Of a stretch of 8,063 nucleotides of DNA, positions 1 through 7,125 are shown in pieces. A program made the position numbers and the translations under genes. Under the pieces are notes generated by a model, which was not told the DNA's origin, did no database searches, and saw only the letters and a list, made by a program, of their open reading frames with translations. The stretch lies in NCBI GenBank assembly GCA_963624605.1, contig CAVFQD010000071.1, forward strand, positions 1 through 8,063, in the 5' to 3' direction. Source of the DNA: Fimenecus sp963624605. Lineage in GTDB: Bacteria > Bacillota > Clostridia > Oscillospirales > Acutalibacteraceae. How positions within the stretch are numbered: the first letter of the stretch is position 1; every line of letters starts with the position of its first letter.

Positions 1-820
1 CGGCATATCTGATAAATTCATAACCGATACCCATAACAAGCGGCATAATAAGCAGCTTTATAAATATCCACAGCATTCTGTTAATGTCGGCAAGATTCGG
101 AAAAATAAGAACAAGCGCTGACGACAGCAAGATGCTCAAAAGTATCATAACAAACATAAAGCTTGTACCGCATCTCGGATGAAATCTAATCTGCTTTCTA
201 ACATTTTCGACAGTCAGCTCAAGACCGTTTTCATAGCAAAAGATTGATTTGTGTTCCGCACCGTGGTACATAAACACACGCTTAATCTCCTTCATCTGTG
301 ACACGGCAAGCATATAGAGAACAAAAATGATTATTCTGATTATGCCCTCAAACAGCGGATGAAATTCAAGAAGCTTTCCGAAAGTGAGCTTGTCAACGGC
401 AAAGCTCGGCAGCCACATAAACAGGAAGAAAGCAAGCGCAAAGCCGAGAACGGCGGAAATTACGCCGACAGCGTTCATCATTTTCTCACCGAAGTGCTTT
501 TCAATCCATCTGTCGAGCTTTGACATCTCCTCTTCCGGTGGATTTTCAAGACCTCTTGTTGACTTTTCGGCTGACTCCATAAGATAACCGTAGCCCGTAA
601 CAAGAGACTCCACAAAGCCGACAACACCTCTGATAAGAGGTAAAGAAAAGAACTTATTTTTTTCTCTCCATGGCTTAACATCCTTATATTCGGTCTCAAT
701 AGTTCCGTTGGGAAGTCTTACCGACATTGCGGCGCCTTTTGGTCCGCACATCATTATGCCCTCGATAAGTGCCTGACCGCCGACTGATGTCTTATGCTTT
801 TTGCTGACTTGATTACTCAA
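1..820 (-). CDS. DUF1385 family membrane protein (YqhQ-like), C-terminus cut by window edge
   Basis: This is a 273-codon partial frame starting at a TTG codon (820-818) and still open at the left edge. The TTG is chosen because GAGG lies 7 bases upstream and no in-frame ATG or GTG precedes the conserved N-terminus. The protein shows the DUF1385 signature GGQALIEGIMM (residues 14-24), followed by a helical region, HGAEHK (186-191) and HPRCGTSF (214-221). Hydrophobic segments lie at about 116-137, 158-174, 221-240 and 250-268, so it is an integral membrane protein. The family (B. subtilis YqhQ) has been described as a predicted metal-dependent enzyme; the His/Cys motifs fit that, but no reaction is established. 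Family members are usually about 300 residues, so some 30-50 residues are probably missing. It begins 15 bases after the cdaR stop and is probably co-transcribed with cdaA-cdaR. Family assignment is confident; function is unknown. Confidence 0.9.
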   Translation of the reverse strand, partial: MSNQVSKKHKTSVGGQALIEGIMMCGPKGAAMSVRLPNGTIETEYKDVKPWREKNKFFSLPLIRGVVGFVESLVTGYGYLMESAEKSTRGLENPPEEEMSKLDRWIEKHFGEKMMNAVGVISAVLGFALAFFLFMWLPSFAVDKLTFGKLLEFHPLFEGIIRIIIFVLYMLAVSQMKEIKRVFMYHGAEHKSIFCYENGLELTVENVRKQIRFHPRCGTSFMFVMILLSILLSSALVLIFPNLADINRMLWIFIKLLIMPLVMGIGYEFIRYA

Positions 821-835
821 TTTTATACCTCACAA

Positions 836-2134
836 TTATGAATTTGCTTTAATCGTTACCTGTATGGTATAGTCTCCGTGAGCCCAACATGAGGTATTGT
901 CACGAACAGATATACTCACAGGTACCGAAACTGTACCCGATGTTGCACTGACCTGGGAGAGGTCAACCTCAGCATAGATATTATTCGGATTAAGCGACTC
1001 AACAGCACTTGCCGGACCGATAATTTTAACATTTGACAGCGTCTGCTGCGAAATTGTGCCCTCGTAGCCGTCCTTCTGCTTTGTTACGGAAATATTTGAA
1101 GACGTTATCGAAACATAGGTTGATACGACATTATTCATATTTACGCTTACTCTGAAGCGTTCGACAGAGTCGGTTATTGTATAATCCGTAATATCGTCCT
1201 TTTTGAAGGTAAAGGTGTTGTTGCCTGCGTCAAGACTGTTGAAATCTATTGTACCGACGCTGATTTCCTTGATGTCGTCAATTTTTTCTACGGGAACGCC
1301 CACCTTTACCGACGACGGATAAACAGTCATATTCATAGAGCCCAGAAGATAATCGGCAGGTGCGTTTTTAAGCGTTACGGTGGTTGGAAGGACAACCTCC
1401 TTCAAAACGGGTATTGTAAGGGTTATTCCGCCTTCGCCGACATCTATCGAGGTGTTTACAAATTCCGTGCTTTCCGCTCCTAGCAGCTGAATTTCCGGTG
1501 TAAAGGTTGAGGTTGTTTCAATTACTTTATCAATATTCACGGTGGCCGCAACACCTGTTATTTTATTTATTTCGGTAGACGGTCCGCTGACTCTGACGGT
1601 GCTCTTTGAAAAGACAACATTGCCCTGAATACAGCCATCGGGAACAATACTGTTAAGATCGGTGACTATGTTTGCTTCAAGCGGAAATTCTTTTTCTTTA
1701 TAAGTGTCAAAATAAACGGAAATATAGTTCTGTGAAAGCGAAACTATTGTAAAATCCTGCCCTTTTGACGGGGACGCTTTCAAAAGCAACGATTTATTTC
1801 CGGCAGAATCGACAAAATTGGTCTGTGCCGTAACCTTAATATCGTCTGCCGTAAGAGAAGACACAATAAACTTCTTGCCTGAAACAGTAACATCAACCGT
1901 ATAGGTTTCGTTGCCGAACACCTGCAAGCCGAGCTGTGAAGGGACGCTGTTTTCCGTATCGATATACACCGGAACGGAAACAATAACATTCTCGACTATC
2001 GGGCTTTTGTCAACCGAAACCCAAAGCCAAACGCCAAATGCGCAAACAAGAGAAAAACAAACGACAAATTTATTATTTGAGAACCATTTGCGGTAATTAA
2101 AAAAGCGTCTTAATTTGGTAAATTTTTCTTTCAT
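836..2134 (-). CDS. cdaR: YbbR-domain protein CdaR, regulator of the diadenylate cyclase CdaA
   Basis: This 432-residue protein has a basic N-terminus, one membrane anchor (about residues 23-41) and a long beta-rich extracytoplasmic part. Four YbbR-like repeats can be followed at about 53-143, 148-240, 245-335 and 338-430. Each has a recognisable strand-turn pattern such as VRVSGPSTEI (180-189) and VKIIGPASAV (369-378). In Firmicutes, CdaR binds membrane-bound CdaA and modulates c-di-AMP synthesis; that role is carried over from the family. Its ATG overlaps the cdaA stop in an ATGA arrangement. The nearest purine-rich stretch (AAGGGG) is about 11 bases upstream, so translation is probably coupled to cdaA. 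The gene ends just before the DUF1385 gene. Length and repeat number match typical CdaR proteins. No lesion is seen. Confidence 0.93.
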   Translation of the reverse strand: MKEKFTKLRRFFNYRKWFSNNKFVVCFSLVCAFGVWLWVSVDKSPIVENVIVSVPVYIDTENSVPSQLGLQVFGNETYTVDVTVSGKKFIVSSLTADDIKVTAQTNFVDSAGNKSLLLKASPSKGQDFTIVSLSQNYISVYFDTYKEKEFPLEANIVTDLNSIVPDGCIQGNVVFSKSTVRVSGPSTEINKITGVAATVNIDKVIETTSTFTPEIQLLGAESTEFVNTSIDVGEGGITLTIPVLKEVVLPTTVTLKNAPADYLLGSMNMTVYPSSVKVGVPVEKIDDIKEISVGTIDFNSLDAGNNTFTFKKDDITDYTITDSVERFRVSVNMNNVVSTYVSITSSNISVTKQKDGYEGTISQQTLSNVKIIGPASAVESLNPNNIYAEVDLSQVSATSGTVSVPVSISVRDNTSCWAHGDYTIQVTIKANS

Positions 2135-3003
2135 TGTTTATGACGCCCCTTTTTTATGGTTTTTAAGAAGCCCTTTTCGTCGTTATCCTCGGGAATAAAT
2201 GTTTTTGTAAGCAATTCGCGAAGATCGCCGTCGGAAAGATTTCTTTTAAGATTACCCTTTTCGGCAACTGAAATTATTCCCGTCTCCTCTGAGACTACAA
2301 CAATAAGCGCATCACTCTGCTCACTCATACCGATCGCGGCACGATGCCTTGTACCGAGCGAGCTGTTGATATTTGTATTGGCGGTTAAAGGAAGTATACA
2401 GCCTGCCGCACAAATTCTGCGATCCTTGATTATCATTGCTCCGTCGTGAAGCGGCGCTTTCGGGAAAAAGATATTTTCGATCATTTCGACCGACGGCTCC
2501 GCATCGATTCTTGTACCGGTATCGATTATCTGTCCGAGAAGCGAACCGCGTTCAAAGACAATTAAAGCGCCGACCTTATCATCGCTCATATCGGCGCAAG
2601 AACGGCAGACGGAGTTAATCATTCTGCTGACAGGCTCGTATTTTTTCGTTTTATCGTTACCCTTGATAATATTGTTAAGCGAGCTTCGTCCGACGCTTTC
2701 GATAGCATGCCTTATTTCCGGAGAAAATATAACGACAAGGATCAATAACAAATTCGGGAAGAAAAGAGAAAACAGATATGAACTTGCCTGCATTTTAAGA
2801 AGGGACACAACAGCGTATATTATAAAAATAAGGATAAAGCCCTTTGCAAGCTGAATAGCCTTGGTGTCTCTGATAAGAACGATAGCGCCGTAAATTATCA
2901 ACGCAACAAAAAGTATGTCAAGTGTGTCCGAAATTCCGTTAAAGGACATAAGCGCATTTTTCATTTCCGAAAAAAATTCGGAAGCAGTCATCAATTTTTC
3001 CAT
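2131..3003 (-). CDS. cdaA: Membrane-bound diadenylate cyclase CdaA (c-di-AMP synthase)
   Basis: CdaA condenses two ATP to cyclic di-AMP, which controls potassium, osmolyte and cell-wall homeostasis. The 290-residue protein has three N-terminal membrane segments (about 27-45, 51-69, 76-95) and a cytoplasmic DAC (DisA_N) domain at about 100-250. The catalytic DGA motif is at 187-189 within PLHDGAM, and the RHR motif is at 219-221 within GTRHRAAIG. Both are intact, so the enzyme should be active. A longer frame adds 13 residues upstream, but I choose the ATG at 3003-3001 because AAAGG sits 7 bases before it and the family normally starts about here. The gene has its own likely promoter just upstream and is coupled to cdaR by a 4-base overlap. 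The first half of its leader contains one arm of a perfect inverted repeat. Confidence 0.95.
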   Translation of the reverse strand: MEKLMTASEFFSEMKNALMSFNGISDTLDILFVALIIYGAIVLIRDTKAIQLAKGFILIFIIYAVVSLLKMQASSYLFSLFFPNLLLILVVIFSPEIRHAIESVGRSSLNNIIKGNDKTKKYEPVSRMINSVCRSCADMSDDKVGALIVFERGSLLGQIIDTGTRIDAEPSVEMIENIFFPKAPLHDGAMIIKDRRICAAGCILPLTANTNINSSLGTRHRAAIGMSEQSDALIVVVSEETGIISVAEKGNLKRNLSDGDLRELLTKTFIPEDNDEKGFLKTIKKGRHKQ

Positions 3004-3029
3004 TAAACCACCTTTTTTTGACAAGAAAA

Positions 3030-3084
3030 TACAATATATCACGATACATAAAAATAAAGTTATACATAATCGTGATATATTGTA
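3030..3084. repeat. Perfect 16-bp inverted repeat with 23-base spacer over the cdaA promoter and leader
   Basis: TACAATATATCACGAT at 3030-3045 is matched by its exact reverse complement at 3069-3084, separated by an AT-rich spacer (3046-3068). On the minus strand the upstream arm begins with the -10 hexamer TACAAT of the predicted cdaA promoter and reaches about the transcription start. The downstream arm lies inside the cdaA leader. A transcript starting at this promoter would hold only the end of the first arm, so the hairpin could form fully only in read-through RNA from the desulfurase gene. It may therefore be a two-site operator or a hairpin acting on read-through. The pairing is seen directly; the function is inference. 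Confidence 0.9.
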
Positions 3085-3107
3085 CCATAAATATCAGCTT
3101 TTGGCAA
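3079..3107 (-). promoter_or_regulatory. Predicted sigma-A-type promoter of cdaA-cdaR-DUF1385
   Basis: On the minus strand TTGCCA (3107-3102) is followed after exactly 17 bases by TACAAT (3084-3079), each hexamer matching the consensus at five of six positions. A TG one base before the -10 box gives an extended -10. The -35 box lies inside the last codons of the upstream desulfurase-like gene. The expected start is near 3073-3070, giving a leader of about 67-70 bases before the cdaA ATG. The -10 box is also the outer end of the inverted repeat, so a protein bound there would be well placed to block RNA polymerase. Confidence 0.72.
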
Positions 3108-4239
3108 TTTCAAATACCGAATTTAACAATAAATTCACATCATTCATATTTGTGAAAAATGACGGAGCCGCTCTGACGGTTCCCGTGTCCTCTGTACCGT
3201 AGGTTTTATGTGCCAAAACGGCACAGTGCAAGCCCGCACGCACGGCAATCCCCTTTTCGTTGAGAAGCGCACCGATCTCTTCGCTGTTTTTGCCTTTGAC
3301 ATTAAAAGAAACAAGCGGAGCAAAGCTCTCGTATTCCGACTCAAAATCCGTATAGGTAATTACATTTTTCATAGCTTTGAGTTCGGAGCTTATCTTTTTC
3401 ATTACAGCCGTCTCGTGAGAGCGGATTTTTTTCGTATCTGCCCGTTTAACGAATTTCATACCTGCGTTTATGCCTGCGATAAGAGGTACGCTCAATGTTC
3501 CGCTTTCAAACCTTTCGGGTAAATTCTGCGGTTGCGACAACATTGCTGAATAACTGCCCGTTCCGCCCTCTACAATAGTGTCAAGCGCAAGGCTTCCGTT
3601 TATAATCATCATACCCGACGCCATCGGGGCATATAAGCCCTTATGAGCCGCAACACAGAGAATATCTATTCCGTCTCTTTTGCAGTCAATATCGAAAACG
3701 CCCGAAATTTGAGCACCGTCAACAATAAATTTCAAACCGTGCTTCTTACAAAGCGCCGATAATCCTTTAATCGGAGGCATTTTGCCGAAAACATTCGACG
3801 CACCCGTACAGACAACGGCGACCGTGTTATCCCTTATGAGCCGTTCAAAATTCATATAGGTCTCTCCGTCGTATTTTTCCACTCTTGCAATGCTGTAATC
3901 GCACACTCCCCTGTTTTTGAGAGTTTCAAGGGGTCTTACTACCGCATTATGCTCCAAAGAAGAGATTATAAAGTGAGAATTTTTCTTTGCAAGTCCTTTA
4001 ATGGCACAGTTTAACGCAAAAGTACAGTTAGGTGTAAATATTACATTCATCGGGTCGTCGGTTCCGAACATTTCACACGCCGTTTTTCTTGTATCATAAA
4101 TCAATTCCGCAGTCGAATAAGCCATACTGTGCCCCGCTCTTCCGGGGTTTGCGCCGTAAACACGTATTGCGTTTGTAACCGAGGTAATTACGCTTTCAGG
4201 CTTCGGATAAGTCGTTGCGGCATTGTCAAAATATATCAT
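3094..4239 (-). CDS. Cysteine desulfurase-like class V aminotransferase (EF2568-type family)
   Basis: This is a 381-residue PLP enzyme of the NifS/SufS fold. It starts MIYFDNAATTYPKP, the usual start of the group. H97 in LEHNAV and D174 in VDGAQ fit the cofactor pocket, K200 in AAHKGLY is the expected Schiff-base lysine, and the PERFESGT motif is at 241-248. C339 in RAGLHCAVLAHK matches the persulfide-forming cysteine of desulfurases. The protein most resembles the family named for Enterococcus EF2568 (TIGR01977). Such enzymes are expected to release sulfur (or selenium) from cysteine (or selenocysteine), but the true substrate is not proven. The 32-residue upstream extension is rejected because it would lie within the preceding gene; the ATG at 4239 overlaps that gene's TAA by one base (TAATG). 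The likely acceptor is the DUF3343 protein encoded just before it. Confidence 0.9.
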   Translation of the reverse strand: MIYFDNAATTYPKPESVITSVTNAIRVYGANPGRAGHSMAYSTAELIYDTRKTACEMFGTDDPMNVIFTPNCTFALNCAIKGLAKKNSHFIISSLEHNAVVRPLETLKNRGVCDYSIARVEKYDGETYMNFERLIRDNTVAVVCTGASNVFGKMPPIKGLSALCKKHGLKFIVDGAQISGVFDIDCKRDGIDILCVAAHKGLYAPMASGMMIINGSLALDTIVEGGTGSYSAMLSQPQNLPERFESGTLSVPLIAGINAGMKFVKRADTKKIRSHETAVMKKISSELKAMKNVITYTDFESEYESFAPLVSFNVKGKNSEEIGALLNEKGIAVRAGLHCAVLAHKTYGTEDTGTVRAAPSFFTNMNDVNLLLNSVFEIAKS

Positions 4240-4454
4240 TATTTCCACACAGCTTCTGTTACGGGAACTCCGTGAAGCTCTAAAACAGACACCGTATTGC
4301 GAGGTGCGTTGTAAACATAGAGTATATAGCTGCAACCCTCTTTTGCCTTTGGTCTGGGATTCTTTTCCACGGTTGACCGCACGCCTTTCATTCTGAGAAT
4401 ATCTCTCGCTTTCAGTGCATAGGTTACCGAGGACAGTTTTACAATAAGATTCAT
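4239..4454 (-). CDS. Small DUF3343 protein, putative sulfur/selenium carrier
   Basis: This is a 71-residue soluble protein, MNLIVKLSSV then TYALKARDIL, which has the short alpha/beta pattern of DUF3343 (Pfam also labels it a putative Se/S carrier-like domain). The family usually carries a cysteine in the middle; here it is C41 in KEGCSYIL, a good candidate for a persulfide or selenide carrier site. I choose the ATG at 4454 because a GGCGG(TGA) ribosome-binding site lies 7 bases upstream; the adjacent ATG at 4457 is almost as good, while the farther ATG at 4481 lies upstream of that site. The gene is directly coupled by TAATG to a cysteine desulfurase-like gene, a pairing that suggests donor and acceptor. 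The biochemical role is inference from context. Confidence 0.8.
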   Translation of the reverse strand: MNLIVKLSSVTYALKARDILRMKGVRSTVEKNPRPKAKEGCSYILYVYNAPRNTVSVLELHGVPVTEAVWK

Positions 4455-4573
4455 CATTTCACCGCCCGTATAATACTTCATTACATTTTATGCAAATACT
4501 CTCTTTAGTTGAAACGCAACCAAACATAACACGATCACAGCGACAAATGAAATAAGTTGATTTACACAAGAAT

Positions 4574-4597
4574 AAAGCCTCGCTTTAACGAGGCTTT
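4574..4597 (-). terminator. Intrinsic terminator after the SPOCS/LysM gene
   Basis: A 9-bp stem (AAAGCCTCG at 4574-4582 with CGAGGCTTT at 4589-4597) encloses a 6-base loop. It starts 4 bases past the TAA of the upstream sporulation gene. On the minus strand it runs into TTTATTC, a short U-rich tail. It probably separates that gene from the DUF3343/desulfurase unit downstream. No plus-strand gene ends here. Confidence 0.8.
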
Positions 4598-4601
4598 TAC
4601 A

Positions 4602-6125
4602 TTACACCGACGGAATGTGGAGCTTTTGGTTTTGCTCGACGCAGTCGGTTGTTATATTATTCTCCGTACAGATAAGATCAACTCTTGTGTTGTATCTTCT
4701 TGCAATATCCCAAAGCTCCTCCCCCTGCTGTGCAAAATAAATCGTCAGAGCGGCAGAGCGTTTTTTCTTTTTCTTGGTTTCGTCACAGGATATCTCTGAA
4801 ATCACCTGCTTTCTCGTTACATCGAAAATCATACCGCTGATTTCGGTTTCAATTCTTACATCAAGCTTATTGTCTGCGGAAAGGATATAATCGATACCCG
4901 TCGGCGTTACGCTGCAGCTTGCCGAGGAGCTTTCGCTGACTGCCGTCGCCCGTTTGTAGCTGAACTCGATTTCCCGGTCAAAGGACTGTAATTCATTTTC
5001 CGAATTGAGCGCCAGGAAGCTTATGTCCGCCTTTCCGCTTACAAGTATCTCCTTTTCCGATACGGAGGTCGTGCAGTTAATGCCGTTACAGCAAATATCC
5101 TCAACGGACTTGATGCTCGTACCGCTTATCTCAACGGAACCCTTGCAAAGATATGTATCGTTGAATTTTTCGGAAATATTCTTTATTTCAACGCTTTCCT
5201 TTTGATACTGCGTTTCGTACTCGGTCGAATAAGCGTCGGTTGTATATTGAATACTATCATTTTCGTATATGCTTATATCAGCTCTGATAACCGCCGAAAC
5301 ATCAATCAAACGCAGTGCGCCGCTCGAATCTGTCTTTGCATGGACTTCAACTGACGGAACGCTCAGCGTTACAAAATCCGTGCAATCCTCGGAGGTTGCC
5401 GCCTCGACTATCTGACTTATAGGCATTGAGTTTTCAATCTTTTCAAGTGTGCAGTCGCCGTCCGTAAGATAAACAACCTTTACCCTCAACTCTCCTTTTA
5501 TGAGAATTTTACCCATAACAAGCTTTGTGCTGTCAAGCACGGCAACGGCATCACAACGGACAATCTGCCCGATTGTCCCCTGCGATGCGCCGATTTCAAT
5601 CGTTTCGTTCATTGAAAACGGTCTTGACACGCAATCCTTGAGATTGGAAACATTCCCCGATTTCGTCCTTAACTGAATGTTGTTGTCTTCACAGGAGCAG
5701 ACGATTTTTTTATCGCATCTCTCATATGCCCTGAATTCAATGCTGATGCTACCCCTTATATCAATCCTCCGCTGACTGATAACACGGCAATTTACATATT
5801 GTGTTTTTGCGCCGGCGGTACAGGTGCAGTTCTCGGCTTTCGGGGTCTCAACCGATTTTGAAACGGGAATTTTCTGCTCAAAGCAGTGAATTTTGCCGTT
5901 TTCGCACATATATAGTACGGAGATAACTGCATTTCCGTCTGCCGTTATACGGTTTCCGCCCGAGGTAACGCCTGCGATGTTTGCTTTAAGCGTGCACTTG
6001 ATTACCCTGACAATATCGGGAAAATAATCGGGTAAAGTGATGTCGCTTTCTATCTGTTGCTCCGCAGTCTCCTCGTAAGCAAGCTTTTTCATTGAAATAT
6101 CGGTGTTTACGGTGTTAATATCCAT
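4602..6125 (-). CDS. SPOCS (DUF3794) and LysM domain protein, SipL-like spore morphogenesis factor
   Basis: The 507-residue protein has no signal peptide and no membrane segment. It carries about three SPOCS/DUF3794-type beta repeats (roughly 28-150, 170-290 and 325-440; the second includes GKILIKGELRVKVVYL at 205-220), a lysine run KKKKK (451-455), and a C-terminal LysM domain (about 461-506) ending QNQKLHIPSV. This order and length match Clostridioides difficile SipL, which binds the coat basement ATPase SpoIVA through its LysM domain and is needed for coat localisation in the mother cell. That role is transferred from the family. The protein has 21 cysteines (about 4 percent), which would suit disulfide cross-linking in a coat. 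AAGGAGG lies 6 bases before the ATG, a near-perfect ribosome-binding site. The gene is transcribed alone, divergently from tcdA, and ends at a terminator. I did not find a convincing sigma-E promoter. Other SPOCS-LysM proteins exist, so orthology to SipL is probable, not certain. Confidence 0.87.
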   Translation of the reverse strand: MDINTVNTDISMKKLAYEETAEQQIESDITLPDYFPDIVRVIKCTLKANIAGVTSGGNRITADGNAVISVLYMCENGKIHCFEQKIPVSKSVETPKAENCTCTAGAKTQYVNCRVISQRRIDIRGSISIEFRAYERCDKKIVCSCEDNNIQLRTKSGNVSNLKDCVSRPFSMNETIEIGASQGTIGQIVRCDAVAVLDSTKLVMGKILIKGELRVKVVYLTDGDCTLEKIENSMPISQIVEAATSEDCTDFVTLSVPSVEVHAKTDSSGALRLIDVSAVIRADISIYENDSIQYTTDAYSTEYETQYQKESVEIKNISEKFNDTYLCKGSVEISGTSIKSVEDICCNGINCTTSVSEKEILVSGKADISFLALNSENELQSFDREIEFSYKRATAVSESSSASCSVTPTGIDYILSADNKLDVRIETEISGMIFDVTRKQVISEISCDETKKKKKRSAALTIYFAQQGEELWDIARRYNTRVDLICTENNITTDCVEQNQKLHIPSV

Positions 6126-6197
6126 TTGCGGCCTCCTTAAATTTTAACCTATAAAAATATATTCGTGCAAACGGACAATTATTCAAAAATTTATGTG

Positions 6198-6226
6198 TTG
6201 AAAAAGCGGTTAAAATCTGTCATACT
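6198..6226 (+). promoter_or_regulatory. Possible promoter of tcdA (weak)
   Basis: TTGAAA (6198-6203) and CATACT (6221-6226) are 17 bases apart, with a TG at the extended -10 position. The start would be near 6233, leaving only about ten leader bases and placing GGTGA at the very 5' end. This is marginal, so the call is tentative. The 117-base gap with the divergent SPOCS gene must hold both promoters. Confidence 0.3.
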
Positions 6227-6242
6227 GTTATGGGTGAAAAAT

Positions 6243-6944
6243 ATGAAAGAAATGTATGAAAGAACACAAATGCTTTTCGGCAGTGAAAATATCGAAAAAA
6301 TCAAATGCTCGCACATTGCGGTTTTCGGCGTGGGCGGCGTCGGCTCGTTTGCGTGTGAAGCACTTGCGAGAGCAGGTATAGGTAAATTTGACCTTATCGA
6401 CAACGATGTTGTGGCGCCCTCAAATCTCAACAGGCAGTTGGTTGCGCTGACAAGCACGATAGGCAAATACAAGGTCGATGTTATGAAGGAACGAATACTC
6501 GACATCAACCCCGAAGCCGAAGTGAATACCTATAAAACCTTTTATCTCCCCGAGACGGCAGACGAATTTGACTTTACAAAATATGATTATATAATCGACG
6601 CTATCGACACGGTGGCAGGTAAGGTTGAAATAGTCGTAAACGCCGACAAGGCGAAAACTCCCGTTATTTCAAGTATGGGCGCAGGCAACAAGGTAAATCC
6701 CGATATGTTCGAGGTTGCGGATATTTACAAAACATCTGTCTGCCCTCTTGCAAAGGTTATGAGAACGAGTCTTAAAAAGCTCGGGATAAAAAAGCTGAAA
6801 GTCGTATATTCAAAAGAAAAGCCGATAAAAAACGACACAGGCGTCCGCTATCCGGGAAGCAACTCCTTTACTCCGTCCGTTGCAGGGCTTATAATCGCAG
6901 GCGAAGTGATAAAGGATATAACGGGCTTTCGCAATAAAGGTTAA
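6243..6944 (+). CDS. tcdA: tRNA threonylcarbamoyladenosine dehydratase (ThiF/E1-like), TcdA
   Basis: TcdA uses ATP to convert t6A at position 37 of ANN-decoding tRNAs into cyclic ct6A. The 233-residue protein has the E1/ThiF Rossmann fold: nucleotide loop GVGGVG at 29-34, D54 in LIDNDVV, the NLNRQ motif at 61-65, IDAID at 118-122, and SSMGAGNK at 143-150. The stretch KTSVCPLAKVMR (163-174) is typical of clostridial members. The family also includes sulfur-carrier activating enzymes, but the lack of a rhodanese or zinc-cysteine module and the overall layout favour TcdA. I choose the ATG at 6243, preceded by GGGTGA; the frame stays open for 26 more codons upstream, but those residues do not look like the family. 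The gene diverges from the SPOCS gene and is followed by sigG in the same direction. Confidence 0.88.
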   Translation: MKEMYERTQMLFGSENIEKIKCSHIAVFGVGGVGSFACEALARAGIGKFDLIDNDVVAPSNLNRQLVALTSTIGKYKVDVMKERILDINPEAEVNTYKTFYLPETADEFDFTKYDYIIDAIDTVAGKVEIVVNADKAKTPVISSMGAGNKVNPDMFEVADIYKTSVCPLAKVMRTSLKKLGIKKLKVVYSKEKPIKNDTGVRYPGSNSFTPSVAGLIIAGEVIKDITGFRNKG

Positions 6945-7061
6945 TATAATAAGCATACCTTATTCTATACAAATAACACAAATAACGGTTGTGTGTGATA
7001 GTAACTATTCCGAGCATTGCTATGTGGAATAAAATTCTCCTGAAATTTTATAAAAATTATT

Positions 7062-7095
7062 ACCCCTGTTCATAATAAGAGCAGGGGTTCTGTTT
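7062..7095 (+). terminator. Hairpin between tcdA and sigG: tcdA terminator or sigG leader structure
   Basis: ACCCCTGTTC (7062-7071) pairs with GAGCAGGGGT (7079-7088), ten pairs with one G-T wobble and a 7-base loop, followed by the T-rich TCTGTTTT. This looks like an intrinsic terminator 117 bases past the tcdA stop; the reverse strand also has a T-rich flank. It ends only about 23 bases before the sigG ribosome-binding site, so it could instead be a leader hairpin if sigG transcription starts upstream of it. Confidence 0.65.
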
Positions 7096-7125
7096 TGTAC
7101 ATATTTTTCAAAAGGGAATGATTAT

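Noticed and set aside
384..699. Short open frames on both strands within the DUF1385 region
   Set aside because: They lie in other frames of a clearly coding minus-strand frame with strong DUF1385 motifs and have no family-like sequence.
3004..3042. Longer cdaA start adding 13 residues
   Set aside because: It has no good ribosome-binding site, whereas the ATG at 3003 has AAAGG at 7 bases and fits family starts.
3018..3046. TTGACA on the plus strand near 3018 as an antisense promoter
   Set aside because: No acceptable -10 hexamer lies 16-18 bases downstream (only ACGATA-like), and no plus-strand gene follows.
4240..4335. Longer start for the desulfurase-like gene
   Set aside because: The extra 32 residues overlap the DUF3343 gene in another frame; the family begins at MIYFDNAATT.
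4455..4573. Promoter upstream of the DUF3343 gene, such as TTTCAA with TAAAAT
   Set aside because: The -35 match is poor and the alternatives leave too short a leader; one must exist after the terminator but I cannot place it.
6165..6242. Upstream extension of tcdA
   Set aside because: The extra 26 residues are unlike the family and have no ribosome-binding site; the ATG at 6243 has GGGTGA before it.
6246..6262. CATACATT on the minus strand resembling a sigma-E -10 box for the SPOCS gene
   Set aside because: It lies inside tcdA coding sequence with no -35 match at proper spacing.
6945..7061. Sigma-F or sigma-G promoter in the sigG leader (GCATA at 6953, GGAATAAAAT near 7026) and the small palindrome ATAGT-A-ACTAT at 6998-7008
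   Set aside because: No pair of -35 and -10 matches with correct spacing was found, and the palindrome is short enough to be chance in AT-rich DNA.
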